From contig NW_006763295.1 in assembly GCF_000218685.1 (NCBI RefSeq), positions 1,029,893 through 1,093,892 of the forward strand: a stretch of DNA of 64,000 bases. The letters are read 5' to 3'. Every line of letters starts with the position of its first letter. Position 1 is the first letter of the stretch. This stretch comes from Serpula lacrymans var. lacrymans S7.9 (Eukaryota > Basidiomycota > Agaricomycetes > Boletales > Serpulaceae). Under the pieces are notes generated by a model. The model worked only from the letters and a program-made list of their open reading frames with translations, was not told the DNA's origin and searched no databases. Positions 48,901 through 60,539 of the stretch are shown here, in pieces. A program made the position numbers and the translations under genes.

Positions 48901-50309
48901 TAGTGTGGGTCGAAAGAGACCGAATATTGTAGTTTCAAGCTATTGGGTCGCTGTGCCGCTGTGCCGCTGGTGATGATCAAAAGAGATTGATCGGAGAGTT
49001 GAGTTGACATATGTCGGAAGCAGGGGTCAAGGCTGCAGTTAGTGAGTAGCACGTTGTTGTACTAGAATGGGTTGGGGGAAGGCCCGCGAGACACGAAGAA
49101 AACAACTTATGGAGAACAGTTGCGACATCCCGGTGACACGTCAACACGTCAATGGCGTTATTGTGGAGGGTATTTTTGGATTGCACGTAGGTCGGCGTTT
49201 TGTCAGTTGGAGCTCCACAGGAGCACGAGCTGGACTGAGAGATAAACGCAGCTATCAAGAAAAGCATGGGGACAGATGGGCTGGTGAGCAGATGTTGGGA
49301 TTGTGATTTAGAGTACACGGATCGAGGGGTAAGCAAAAATAACCGAGATAGGAAGAGGCGAAGTCTCGGATAAGAGGCTTATCGACCAACATCAGGCATC
49401 AAGCATCGAGCGGCTGGTCTGGATTGCTGGGGATTGGTGCTTGGTGCTTGGCAGTGGATATCGGGCATAAAGATGCTTTGCAAGAGTCGAGGTAAGAACT
49501 GAGGTCATTGAGCGTTTGTACCTGGGCTTGTTGTGGATGCTTTCTCATCGCGGACCTTGGACGTTGGTAATTGCGAGATGTTCGCGCCAAGTATCAGAAT
49601 AGTGAGGGCTCTTACGGCACACTGGGAACTGTCCCATGTCAAAGCAAGATAGCCCGGTGCCACCATGGTATTAGCTAATCGCTCACGGGGACTTCTCCTG
49701 GGCCGAGCAGGGTCACGGCCCGCCACGTGCACTGGAAAGTCTCTTTGGGAACGTGGCTGAGCTTTGGAGCGCTTGTCTGAGCATCCATCCACGATGTCGG
49801 ATCCAGGTTCGCAAAAGTCATTACAGGCTCGGATGCTGGCCTACAATGTGTGGCTTGGCAATGCTAAGTCTTTAGGAGGATCACGATCCTGTGGAAGTCC
49901 ATGATAACCTCGGTTTTTTCCCTGCCTTGATGGTCTTCGACAAAATAGGAACTGCCTCTTACGATACCAACGTATGATGATTGTCTATGGTTCTGCTCTC
50001 ACGTCCGAGTCCTTATGTGGTCTACATTCTGATCTTTCCTCTATCTTACCAGTGATGGGAAGTTTTGGCTCGGCACTTGGTTTCTTCCAATAGTCTGTTT
50101 CCCTTGACTAAGATTGACTTGTTTATCGAGCTTCATTTCCCCATATCGGTGGACCCGATTTCTATAACGATTTGCGTAAACAGCCCTTCTTGTCCATCGG
50201 GTTTTCCGACCGCCAAGACAATGCATGGCTCCCGGCCATACAAATATCTACGTCCTTTTTACTTTCGTCGCTAAAAGCCCCACTTTAGTTTAACGCTCAA
50301 CCCTTCGTC
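45914..50309. other. 4.4-kb gene-poor interval
   Basis: No open frame here shows a known domain, coding bias or convincing splice pattern. Short frames exist (minus 48977-49336, whose inner Met gives MLFLIAAFISQ; minus 49505-49792; plus 46851-47093), all below 125 residues. A short tandem duplication (AGAACTGCCT) occurs near 46198-46220 and TGTGCCGC is doubled at 48951-48966. No LTR, terminal repeat, transposase or tRNA is recognised. It could hold non-coding RNA, decayed transposon sequence or fast-evolving secreted proteins. It also holds the promoters of the two genes that diverge from it. Confidence 0.5.
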
Positions 50310-51826
50310 ATGTCTACAGAGCTCAAGTCTATTCGCAAGAAACGAACTGCGTCGGAGGCTACTGCCCCAGCCCAGGCTCCAGACGGTGACCATCGTAAAC
50401 GTCGCCGGAACCGCACCACCCAATCATGTCTCAACTGTCATACTTCAAAACGCATGGTACGTCGTCGACACGAGTTCTTATACTTCCTCGTCTTCACGCT
50501 GTCTCCTCTATGTAGTGCGATAGAAAGCGTCCATGTGGGCGCTGTACACAGCTAGGCCTTGTGCGTTGGTTACCCAAGACTGCGCATCGCACTTGCTCAT
50601 CACCATCTACTATAGACAGGTCTTTGTGTTTATGAAGTCGATGACCCAAGTCAACGTACTGAGGTTCAAGACGAGAGTTCTCGCCTACGAAAACGAGTCG
50701 CCGAATTGGAAGGTGTCATCCGTGAGGTCAGTTGTCATGTGCCTACCTACGTATGTCTTGTCTGAGTAGGACCTCTCAGTTGAAAAACAAGCCTCATCCT
50801 CGTTGGGTACAATCTGGTTCCAGCCCAGGAGAGCAATTTGATAAATGGCATTCTAGAGCTCAGTCACGGCCTGCCTCAGAGGATTCGCATTCTGGAAATA
50901 GGTCTCAATCCAGTGTATCGTCGCCTCGTTCAACAGAGCCACCACAGGAAGGGAATGAATCCACCAATTGTTCCGTTGATTCTTCAGCTTCTAATCCACA
51001 GCAATCGTCGTTAGCTACCCTTGCTACTTCCTATCCTTCGTCTGTCCTTCCCCAGCTGTCTTCCGATAACTCCACACACAGCTCGTCATATCCGTCTTTT
51101 TTCTCTAGATCTTCACCATTGAGCACGCCCTCACCGTCTACTATGACACCAACGGACGAGTTCTCGAGATCACAAGTCATGATTGCAGGAGAACAATCCC
51201 TTCCTCGCGATTTTGATCTGGCATCTATCTTCATGTCCTATCCTGGATTGATGGGATGTGACGGCGGCGTCTTTGGACATGTAGATCCTATGAAAGACAA
51301 TCAGATCGAAGACATGTGTTCGAAGCAACAGCACAACCATTCGCTCGACGGCCATTGTGGTTGCCTGAATGAGTCGTCAGGCTATAGTGTTGTGTTGGAG
51401 CTCTCGCTGCGTTTACGCAAAGCTGCTGATGTTCTCAGTCGGTCAGCTAATCACCGCATGGGTTCTGGTTGTTTGCTGAACCAACGGATCGCCGAGCTAG
51501 ATGGCCTTGCTACGTGAGTATTTGCTCATATATTGTTTGGAACCTGAGTCGAATCTCAATTTTGCTACAGGACAACATTAGGGAACATAGCTCTCCCTCC
51601 CAGCGACTTTGGCCCGTTACCGTCACATACGCGGCCTTCCGTAAACCCTTCTGCAAATCTGCTGCATCCTACCGCCTCATTCACCTCAAATAATTGCCGT
51701 TCGACTATTTCTCCTCAAAGTCTACATGGTCTGCGGTCGTGGGATATCATGTCGTCTGTTTCAGATTCTCCATCAGCCTGCGACGATTCTTTCATGTCTT
51801 GGGAGCCCTCGAGGCGCCCACAATAA
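50310..51826 (+). CDS. Zn(II)2Cys6 fungal transcription factor
   Basis: Exons 50310..50456, 50516..50560, 50616..50726, 50780..51513 and 51571..51826; 430 residues. The binuclear zinc cluster spans residues 40-69, split over three exons: SCLNCHTSKRM, CDRKRPCGRCTQLGL, TGLCVYEV. A basic arm (HRKRRRNRT) lies before it. A short coiled coil follows (SSRLRKRVAELEGVIRE), the usual dimerisation element. The rest is Ser/Pro-rich with a Cys/His patch (NHSLDGHCGCLNESSGY) and LSLRLRKAADVL, seen in related basidiomycete regulators. There is no fungal-specific TF middle-homology domain. Targets are unknown. It stands alone between two gene-poor blocks. Phases agree for all five exons. Confidence 0.9.
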
Positions 51827-54621
51827 TCTCGTGTTCTTTCATGGCTCTACCGTTTAGATTTCGCTGGTTTATAGAGCATTTGCTTTAAATTATTCAATAA
51901 GCTCTTTCCCTTGCAAACACAATATATACCATGTAACCTGTCAAATTTATATCTCTTTTCTTATGTACTCTCTGTAGATTTGTTGTATGTATCACGAGTT
52001 ATATCATGTGGCAGTCTGTAGCTGTCTTAGATGGCCATTTTTGTAATGAGCCCCTCCAATTGCATATCCCGATATTTCCTCGATTTATTTGTCTGCGCAG
52101 CCGCATATAGTTCCGATTCGCTACTCTCATGCTAGCTGGCTATGGTTTAAATTCCAAGGACAATAGATAAGCTTGAACTTCTTGACGATTGATCCATGCG
52201 CGAGATGGCGCCGGCTGGAACAACAAACTTGCAGTGCATCATGCTACAACCTACAAACATTGCAAAGAACGAACGATTAGTTAATTTTGACTCCCGATTG
52301 TGATCTTCGATAACTCTTGATCAGTCAGTCAGTTTCCAGCTGGTACCTATAGCAAGCGGTGCCGCATGGTGAGTACCTTGTAATTTTAGCTATTGACGTT
52401 GTCCATTTAAGGCAAGTACCGTGGTTCAACGAGTCCGGTGGGAAGGATCAGTGAGGTTTGATATCGCGTCCAACCAATACAGCGAATCACTTATTCCCCC
52501 TCGAAGCGCCAGTCTCGGTCCTTTCTATGCGGAATGTCATGAATGGAGCGCGGCGCCCTGATGGCGTCCGCCGATGACTTCGCTTGATTCAGACTCGAGG
52601 TAACAAATTGCTATCAGAATTAGTCCAATCCTACTATGGCTGCGATCATAGATGCGTGCTCGAAGCGAAATTATTCCATTCAATGAAAAAGCAGTGAGTT
52701 TAACAACCTAGTTTCGTTTTCCCGTTAATAATGCGTCGTCGAAACGGATATCTGCTCCAAAGGTTGATAATTTTCACACTGCCAATTGTCACCGCAGCGC
52801 ACTTTCCACGGCTTTATCTGCTGAGCAATTTCCAGCCACGTAATCACTAGCTGGATGTAATCGCCGGAAAAAGACTTGAAAATGGAAGCCAGCATTCAGA
52901 CTCACACACCGAAGGTTGTCAATATGATTACAAATCAAAACAAGGTTGGTTCCTTTGGTCCTGGACATACCACATGGAGTATCAAAACACAAGTCTGGTG
53001 CTCTAATCAGCTGTTGTTCGCGTCGTACGGAGGTGATAAATCGACTTATTGTCTTGAGTCCAATTTCTTATTGCGTTAGTTGATGATCACCTATTGGGGA
53101 AATTGTTAGTCAATGTGATGGTATGGTGGAACTGTGAGAGATGGTCAAATTACCAATCATGTCGCGCGACTTTCGCGGAAAAGCAAGCCTATGCAATCCA
53201 TCTGATCAAGTAACTGGATAACTTGCACCAAGTGAAGTACTCTCATTTTGTATGGAAACATAGACTATGGGGTAGGTTAGCATTGAAAGTAAGTACTACC
53301 GCAAGCTCCTGGGCTGAGGAACATGGTTTCAGATAACATCGTGAACCTTATCAGTTATACCTAGTGAGACCGTTATAAACGCCCTTAGTGATGGAGCACA
53401 CACTTGCATCCAGCAGGCCGGATAAGGCATAACGTTTGAACCGTTACCGACTAGAAGGTGACTACAGACCTTTCTTGTCGTTAGTCCCTACAAATCTCAG
53501 AGTTGGTGAGTAGAAAAAAGGGCAAAATGATATTGATACCAAAACCACGTATCTATGGTGTGATATGTGTCCGCTGTACGGGGCATCCATGCGTGAACAA
53601 CTTATTTTCACTTGATAACAGAACTAACAGAGAACTTACAGACATCCCTTCCCCATGGGTTTTGTTTAGCGATGGCACTGAGATTGACCGTTAAGATAAT
53701 CAATCAGCTAAACAAAGCTTACGAGAGAGCTTAAATTGATAACATGAAAAGCACTAACCCTGTATGCCAAAACTTTCCGCAAGCAAGAGGATGGCGATAT
53801 TTTTGTAACACTTTGCGCTTGACACCGAACATGCAAGGGGGCCATGGGTAAGGGTGCTATACAGGGCCACAGAGACGGCCCCACGGAAATTTGTCGCCGT
53901 AAAATGTCCTAAAAGAGATAATTGCTTGAGTATACAAGTTAAAAGTAAAATGACATAGTACCTCAATAGGCAGACACGCCAAAACCCTGAATGAATGAAT
54001 GCAATATCCCATACGATTAAGACAGCCAGTATCAAACATGGGATCACAATGAGATTGGCCTTCGGACCCGCACTCTGGGAAGAATAGAAGGGAGAAAGAT
54101 TACGAACCACCCATGGCAGACATAGCTCTGGAGAAATACATGGCCAACGTTTAGAGAGTTTTTTCAAAAAAAAAAAAAAACATAGCCTAGGTCAGAGCTG
54201 GAAGACGATGACGACGCTGATTGGTATCCAGATGATTGCTACCATAGTCGGGAGTTGCGGGCTCTGCAGATCTTGAGATATCGTAGTGTGGTACTGATGC
54301 GATACAGTGATGATGTCTGGACCAAATGGAAGATATGCATAGGTATGCATATCTTCCATCGATTACGTGCCCTCCCCTGTCGCAAAGGCTAAGACGATTT
54401 TGCGCACCTAGAAAATGCCAGGGGAAAAAATGAATTTGGCCCCAGCCAAGACCGCCCGTCCCTTCATCCAACTGCTGCTAGGCGCGCGTATATTAAAATG
54501 CCGACTCCGCGATTAACCTTTTTCTGTAAACACCATTCAACACCAACATTCCACGAGCGGCCAATCGTCTTTCAAGTGTACGATACCGGTAAAGCTCGAA
54601 GCTCAAAGTCTAAACCTCAGC
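51827..54621. other. 2.8-kb gene-poor interval with hairpin
   Basis: No supportable gene. There is a possible spliced frame on the minus strand (53754-54168) with a good-looking 53-nt intron at 53909-53961, but no recognised product. A 15-A run at 54166-54180 and a perfect hairpin at 54326-54359 are annotated separately or noted here. The right end is the U2AF1 promoter. Confidence 0.5.
54326..54359. repeat. perfect inverted repeat, 16-bp arms
   Basis: ATGGAAGATATGCATA, spacer GG, then the exact reverse complement. The 34-bp hairpin lies 262 bases upstream of the U2AF1 start codon in non-coding DNA. The arms each contain ATGCAT, itself palindromic. The cause is unknown: a cruciform-prone site, a dimeric protein site or a remnant of a small inverted-repeat element. 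Confidence 0.9.
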
Positions 54622-55529
54622 ATGGCCTCGCATCTGGTATGAAAAACCTTACTGGGCAAAAACCACACGCTAATGGACTTCTAGGCAAACATCTTTGGTA
54701 CGGAACAGGATCGCGTGAACTGCTCGTTCTACTACAAGGTACGGTATCCTCTTTTTGCGTCTGAATATGGTCCTGAACATTGCTCTTTAGATTGGGGCAT
54801 GCAGGCACGGTGACAGGTGTTCTCGGAAACACATCAGACCACCGTTCTCGCAAACCATATTGCTTCCCAATGTATATCATAACCCGGCCCACGACCCGGT
54901 TTGTAAACTCACTGAGCAAGAGCTACAAGAAGGCTTTGATGCAGTGTATGAGGATTTATACTGTGAACTCGCTAAATTCGGACATCTCTTGGAGTTGCAT
55001 GTGAGTTACTCCTCTTAGTTCGCTGATATAGACTGATCGTTCGTCTTGGCATGCAAGGTTTGCGACAATGTCGGGGATCACTTGATAGGCAATGTTTATG
55101 CACGTTACGAATGGGAAACGGAGGCTCAAGCTGCCGTTGATAATTTGAATGATCGCTGGTATGCAGGTGAGTAAATTCATTGGTGTTTGTCAGTCCTATT
55201 CTGACCGATGCTTTCTGAATTCAGGTCGACCACTGTACGCCGAACTATCGCCCGTCACCGATTTTCGAGAAGCCTGTTGCCGTCAGAACGAAAACGGAGA
55301 GTGCAATAGAGGGGGTTTCTGCAATTTTATGCATTTGCGGTTAGCGTCTAAAGAGCTAGTGTCATCGCTACGCGCAGGCCAAAGATTAGAACGAAGACTC
55401 CATCCTTCGAAGAATGAAAGTGGAGGAGGAGGTTGGGAGCCTACCAAAAGAGAGGGAGGCCGAGGCCGCAGCGCAAGTCCATCAAGGCGAGGTGGTCACA
55501 GCGGCGAGGATCGCTGGACGAGGAAATAA
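54622..55529 (+). CDS. U2AF1: splicing factor U2AF small subunit (U2AF35)
   Basis: Exons 54622..54636, 54685..54738, 54791..55000, 55058..55166 and 55225..55529; 230 residues. U2AF1 recognises the AG at the 3' splice site with U2AF2 and recruits U2 snRNP. Architecture is complete: a CCCH zinc finger ([21 protein letters not shown]), an atypical RRM/UHM ([20 protein letters not shown] to [15 protein letters not shown]), a second CCCH finger ([20 protein letters not shown]), and a short Gly/Arg/Ser tail. The first exon is 15 nt (MASHL) and joins [15 protein letters not shown], the standard N-terminus. The RS tail is brief, as in other fungi. Conservation is strong across every splice join. It stands alone between gene-poor blocks. 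Confidence 0.96.
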
Positions 55530-57917
55530 AAATGTATATTGGGAACGCCTGTGCCTCCGCAGTCACGCCCTGGCCTTGGCGAAGTATACGCTATGCGCTT
55601 CTGCATCATTCATTCGAAGGATCCGCCTTGTTGTATTGTACCATACGCAAAGTGGAACAAAAGTTGCCTTCATCCTGATTAGAATACAGATGGAAGACGT
55701 GTTTACACTGCTGCACTAAGGTTTTGCTAGAAATATTCTATTACAGTAAAATGATTTCAATCGCTGCTAGTCCAAATATGTCGCAGAACATCGGCCAAGA
55801 AAACTAAGCTTTAACAAGAAAGATGGGAGTAACTACAGTCATCGCTATCACTGATACTGCAAATTCTGTTACGGTGACCAAGCTTGACCTATCGTTACCT
55901 ATCTATCTGTACTATGAACTACTTGAAGCTGCCGCCTAATATCAACTGGAAAATGATGTTTGACATGCCAAGAAATCGATGAATGGAAGCAATGCTCTGA
56001 GATTTCTTTTGTCACCATACGTTCTACATGATGTTCCACGATAACACATGCCGAACATGACGGACAGAACATTCCACAGGCTAGAACACATTGGTGAGCA
56101 AAGGTGAACGTGCTGTGGCACACCGGTTGCAGGTCAGGTTCATTGCAGCACATGTCAGTTCAAGCATGTTAGTTCCAGCAACTCGGCATAAACCAGCTCT
56201 TTCGATACGGAATCAGAAGATTTCTTTGGTATGCCGTACCTTACGAAAGCACCGATAATCTTCGATGACCCGCTTAATGAAAACACGCATTGCACCAACA
56301 TGTAATCATTCCTTCGCCTCATTAAACCAGCCAACCGTGGTATCTTTCCCGGCCTTGGCCTTGGATAAGATCTGGCCATTGAACAATGAAGCTTGTTTAC
56401 GCATGTGAATTAATATTAGACAAGAGGATAAGTATGGTATACCGCACCAATCTACCCATGGACGGAGGAGTTTTCCAGAGAAAGATAGTGACCGCACACG
56501 GGCAAACGACTCGATATATATCAGCTTGGGAGCCGGTAGTCCGAGAAACTGTCAATTCGATATCAATTAATTTTGCGAGGCCACCGAGAGCTGGGAAATC
56601 TAGAACTTGCTTTATTGAGAAAGACAGCTGCACAAAGAATGACACAAGTCCCGGGGCCATTGAGAATAAGAACGTCGGCGAATGGACGCCGGAAACGTTC
56701 GGTTCTGAGTAAAGGCGTAATCGTGACATGATAGACACAAGATAGGAGGGATAAAAGTGCCGTAGGTGGGGTCATAAGAAGTGATTGGTGTACACGCCTG
56801 GCGCGAGGAACGGTCAGGAGGACACACTGACTTCGCCCTTGGAGCTGCAAGTGTGAACATCAATACGCGTACGTTGCATAGATGTGAGTACAAATGAAGA
56901 CCTTCGAAGTATCGGCGGATTTTAAAGTTTCTAAGGATACAGCCTTCTGGATACTAAGGGTATCTCCTTCGCTAATTAGATAGGTCCGTGGAGAGTAGCG
57001 GGAAAAGTCCAGTGCGGAAGCGAGACTCAAGACCTCACTTGTATGGCCACCTAATAATTGACAGGGTCAACTATAGTTATGTGTGCTGCTTAACTGGCCA
57101 AGCCTGATGACCACATACCTGAGCCTAGAAATATTGCCAGACTGCACGTATCTGTACTTGGTCTCCTTACAACGGACCCGAGACTACGTTTACCACGAGG
57201 ATTTCCAGGTAGAATCATGTATATTCTCAGAAGGACGAGTAGCACTATCGTGCAGACAGCAGCGGTGTACCAGCCCATAATACACAGCAGCCAATGACAC
57301 GTCCCTGTGTCTATGGGTGAGAGAAGGTCAAGCTAGGACTGAATGTTACACGCCGTCCGCACCGTATAAGGCCGTATGCTGAAGCGAAGAGATAGACACT
57401 CGTGGCGGTGACTTGGCAAGTATCGCTATTACGGGCGAGCACTGGTGGCTGTTGCCGTCGAAGGAATGCGGATGCTTATAGTTTTCAAGTATGTGGAAAA
57501 GCAGGTACCGACGGCGAGCGGTACTTCTAAGAGTATGAAGGCACGTGGGAATGTCGGGTTACTGCACGCTTCGGCCTTCACTTGGCATCTGGAAACAACT
57601 TGAAACTCGAAGATACAAGAAATCCGCCTGGAACAGTGAAAACAGCCACAAAGACGCTCAGCTATCGCGATCATCGCGGTATTCCGCTTGGGTCCAGCTT
57701 GATCCATCAGGTGTTCAACCGTTTCTTTGCATCTTCCAAGATCAAGCTTGGTCACCTATTTCGGAAGTATCTAACTAACCGTCGAGTTCGTACTTGTCCG
57801 TCCCATTCCCAACGCTGCGGTTACTACGCTTGGGCCTTTTGATTGTGCCTTCAACTTTCTTGGAATTGCCCCTCGAAGGCCTTCCGGTCCCACTGAGGCC
57901 GAACTGTAAAATCAACA
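55530..57917. other. 2.4-kb gene-poor interval
   Basis: No supportable gene. Several open frames of 60-113 codons overlap on both strands (for example minus 56397-56738 and plus 57582-57842), with no known domain and no consistent splice chain. The right end includes the CDC23 promoter. Confidence 0.5.
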
Positions 57918-60354
57918 ATGATATCTCCTATTGACAGTGGTCTGCTGAACGAACTGCGGCAGTCAGTTCGAGATTGTTCTGATAGAGGGCTATACGTGGC
58001 TTCTAAGTGGTACGGCTTCTACATTCTTTTTTCGAAAATAACCAATAATTTTACTGTGATAGGTCATCTGAGCTGCTTTTGGCTATACCGGTTCATACTC
58101 GTGATGCGCTGTTATCAACCCACGCGTCGACATTTTCCACCTCTACACCGGCTCGTTCTACTTCCCCCCAGCTAGTTTTTTCGTTCTCCAATCCCTCCCC
58201 TGCTCCCACAAATGCACCTCTCATACCTTCGACCCCAGTGGCACAATCGCACATACCACAACTATTTAAGCATCAGCCAGACAATGATATGGAAGAAATT
58301 GAGTGGGAAACTTCAGAAGATGTCTCTCTGGCAGCTGCCAGAGCCTTCTTTGGATCTAAAGAATATCTCCGCGCGGTGCACGTACTACGGCATTGCAAGA
58401 GTACAACTGCACGTTTTTTGAGTATCTATAGTCAATACTTGGTGAGTGGGATCAAAAGTTCTTGCAAGATGTTTTGAGACGATGTCCAAGGTAAGGCTAG
58501 TGAGAAAAAAGCTTTGCGACATTGGGATAGAGTCGCCAGTAAGGACTTTCTCGTTCGCATCGGGGTTGTATCTCACCCGTTCCACTCTTACAGACAGTCG
58601 GCACCAAACACCACTCCCAGTAAACCCTTCGATTCTCCAATTCCTTCAAACGGTACAAAATGACACAGACCCCTGGCTTTTGTTCTTGTGGGTTGTTGGA
58701 TCTTTCTTTCGTCCCCTGCGTACGCTAACGTGGTATTGCTATTAGAAAATCTCTGTTTCTTTTCCGGCTGTCTCGACGTGAAGAAGCAATAGAGAGTGCG
58801 TTGCTCTCTATTGCTGGCTATCCGTGGAACTGGTCACTATGGACTCTTCTTGGCAGCTGCATAGGTGATGGAGAAGAGGTTAGTCCCATGGTCTTAAGAG
58901 TTATATCCCATATCTGATGAGCGGCACAGCTGTCATCTATTCTTCCTTTGATACCTTTACCATCAACCCACCCTTTGGTGCAGCTATTCCAGGTCAAAAC
59001 AATGAATGAACTTCATAGCCCCTCAGAGAACGAGTTAGCTATATGCGATCACCTCCTGAGCGATGACTTCTTTCGGGGTAGCCTTTGGATCATGAGCTTG
59101 CGCGCTTGCGTGCTATATCATTTACACGGTATAATTGATTTTCCTATTGTGCATCGGATTGCTCATTATATAGATTTGGTCCTGTAGATTTTGGCCAAGC
59201 TGAAGTGCAATTCGAGCGGATATTATCCCTCGATCCATACCGCATTGATGACATCGACGTATACTCCAACATTCTCTATGTAACTGACAATCGATTGAAG
59301 TTATCAAGACTCGCACATGACTTTCTAGAGCTTGATAAAGACCGTCCAGAAGTTTGTTGTTTGGTTGGTGAGTGCTCCTAGTGAACGGTTTCACTAGTTC
59401 CCTTATAGCAAAGACGTGAATTACTCAAAGAACTAAAGGGAATCACCATTCGCTCCGGGCTGAGCACGAAAAGGCTGTGAAATACTTTAGACGAGCTACA
59501 CAATTAGATCGGACATATCTATCTGCCTGGACCCTAATGGGTCACGAATTCGTTGAAATGAAGAACTCACATGCCGCTATTGAGGCTTACCGCAGGGCCA
59601 TTGGTACGTAAATCATAGAGCCCATTGGGCATGTTGTTAAAGCTTTCCTCCTTCAGATGTTAATCGGAAGGACTACAGAGCATGGTATGGTCTAGGCCAA
59701 GCTTACGAGCTTTTGAGCATGCATCAATATGCGCTGCACTATTACCAACATGCCACTGCGCTGCGGTAAGCTCATGCATCTTCATCAGCAAGGAGATAAA
59801 TCCATGTATCACTTGATAGACCATATGATGTCCGTCTTTGGCAGGCACAAGGGATGTGTTACGAAGAAATTGGCCGGTGAGTCCTGGAAGGTCCTAGATC
59901 AGTGCATTATTCAGATTCGCTTTTTTATACTTTGAGATTGCGTGAAGCGGTAGAATGTATGAAACGCGCTTTGCTCGGTGCTGACCCGCATGAGACTACC
60001 ATCACCTTAAAGCTTGCAAAATTGTATGAAGAGCTAGGTGAACCTCCGGAAGCAGTAGCTTATCATAGAAGAGTAGTGGAAGTTTCGAGGGCAAACAGTT
60101 GCGTAATTTCGTCTAGTTCTTCACAGAAGCTTGTTATTCTGACTATATCACTAGTGCGACAGGTGCAAGACTACGCAAAATCAAGCATTTACGTCGCCCG
60201 CTACCAGATGACCATCGCCAATGGAGATATGTCGCTTGCTCAAGAGTATCTCGAGAAAGTAGCTCAAAGTAACGCGGAAGAAGTTGCACAGGCGTCGGAT
60301 TGGCTGAAGAGATTGAAAACCGTTACAACAGCAAAGTCTATTCGTCCTGAATGA
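57918..60354 (+). CDS. CDC23: anaphase-promoting complex subunit Cdc23/APC8
   Basis: Twelve exons: 57918..58009, 58063..58441, 58496..58538, 58594..58687, 58746..58878, 58930..59128, 59188..59367, 59439..59603, 59657..59765, 59820..59876, 59937..60102 and 60163..60354; 602 residues. Cdc23 is a TPR scaffold of the APC/C ubiquitin ligase that drives exit from mitosis. Signature pieces: [34 protein letters not shown], then TPR units [77 protein letters not shown], and the closing [15 protein letters not shown]. An inserted Ser/Pro/Thr-rich linker lies near residues 45-90. The least certain donor is after GCA AAC AGT TGC (60102). The gene starts after a long gene-poor block and is followed by an orphan gene 185 bp downstream on the same strand. 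Confidence 0.94.
58785..58815. repeat. 12-bp-arm inverted repeat in CDC23 coding exon
   Basis: AGCAATAGAGAG, seven-base loop, then CTCTCTATTGCT, a perfect stem within exon 5 encoding [12 protein letters not shown]. The peptide is conserved in this family, so the stem may be incidental. It would fold in the RNA. Confidence 0.8.
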
Positions 60355-60539
60355 CTATTTTGATATTCACAAATGGCAAAGGGTATTATGTCGACGATAT
60401 TATACATTTAGTGCATTGCAACTTGAATACACTAAGTTCCGAGTCCATCGCAATTTACCGACTTGCCCTAAAGTAATTTGAACGTTCGCGCGGTCACGAG
60501 GGTTGCTGTAGCGCAAAGCAGGCATAACAAACGAAAGTA

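Noticed and set aside
49505..49792. 95-codon frame on the minus strand
   Set aside because: Mixed composition and no homologue recognised; the join to a downstream frame is only one of several options.
56397..56738. 113-codon hydrophobic frame on the minus strand
   Set aside because: Overlapping frames of similar length exist on both strands; no start context, splice sites or family.
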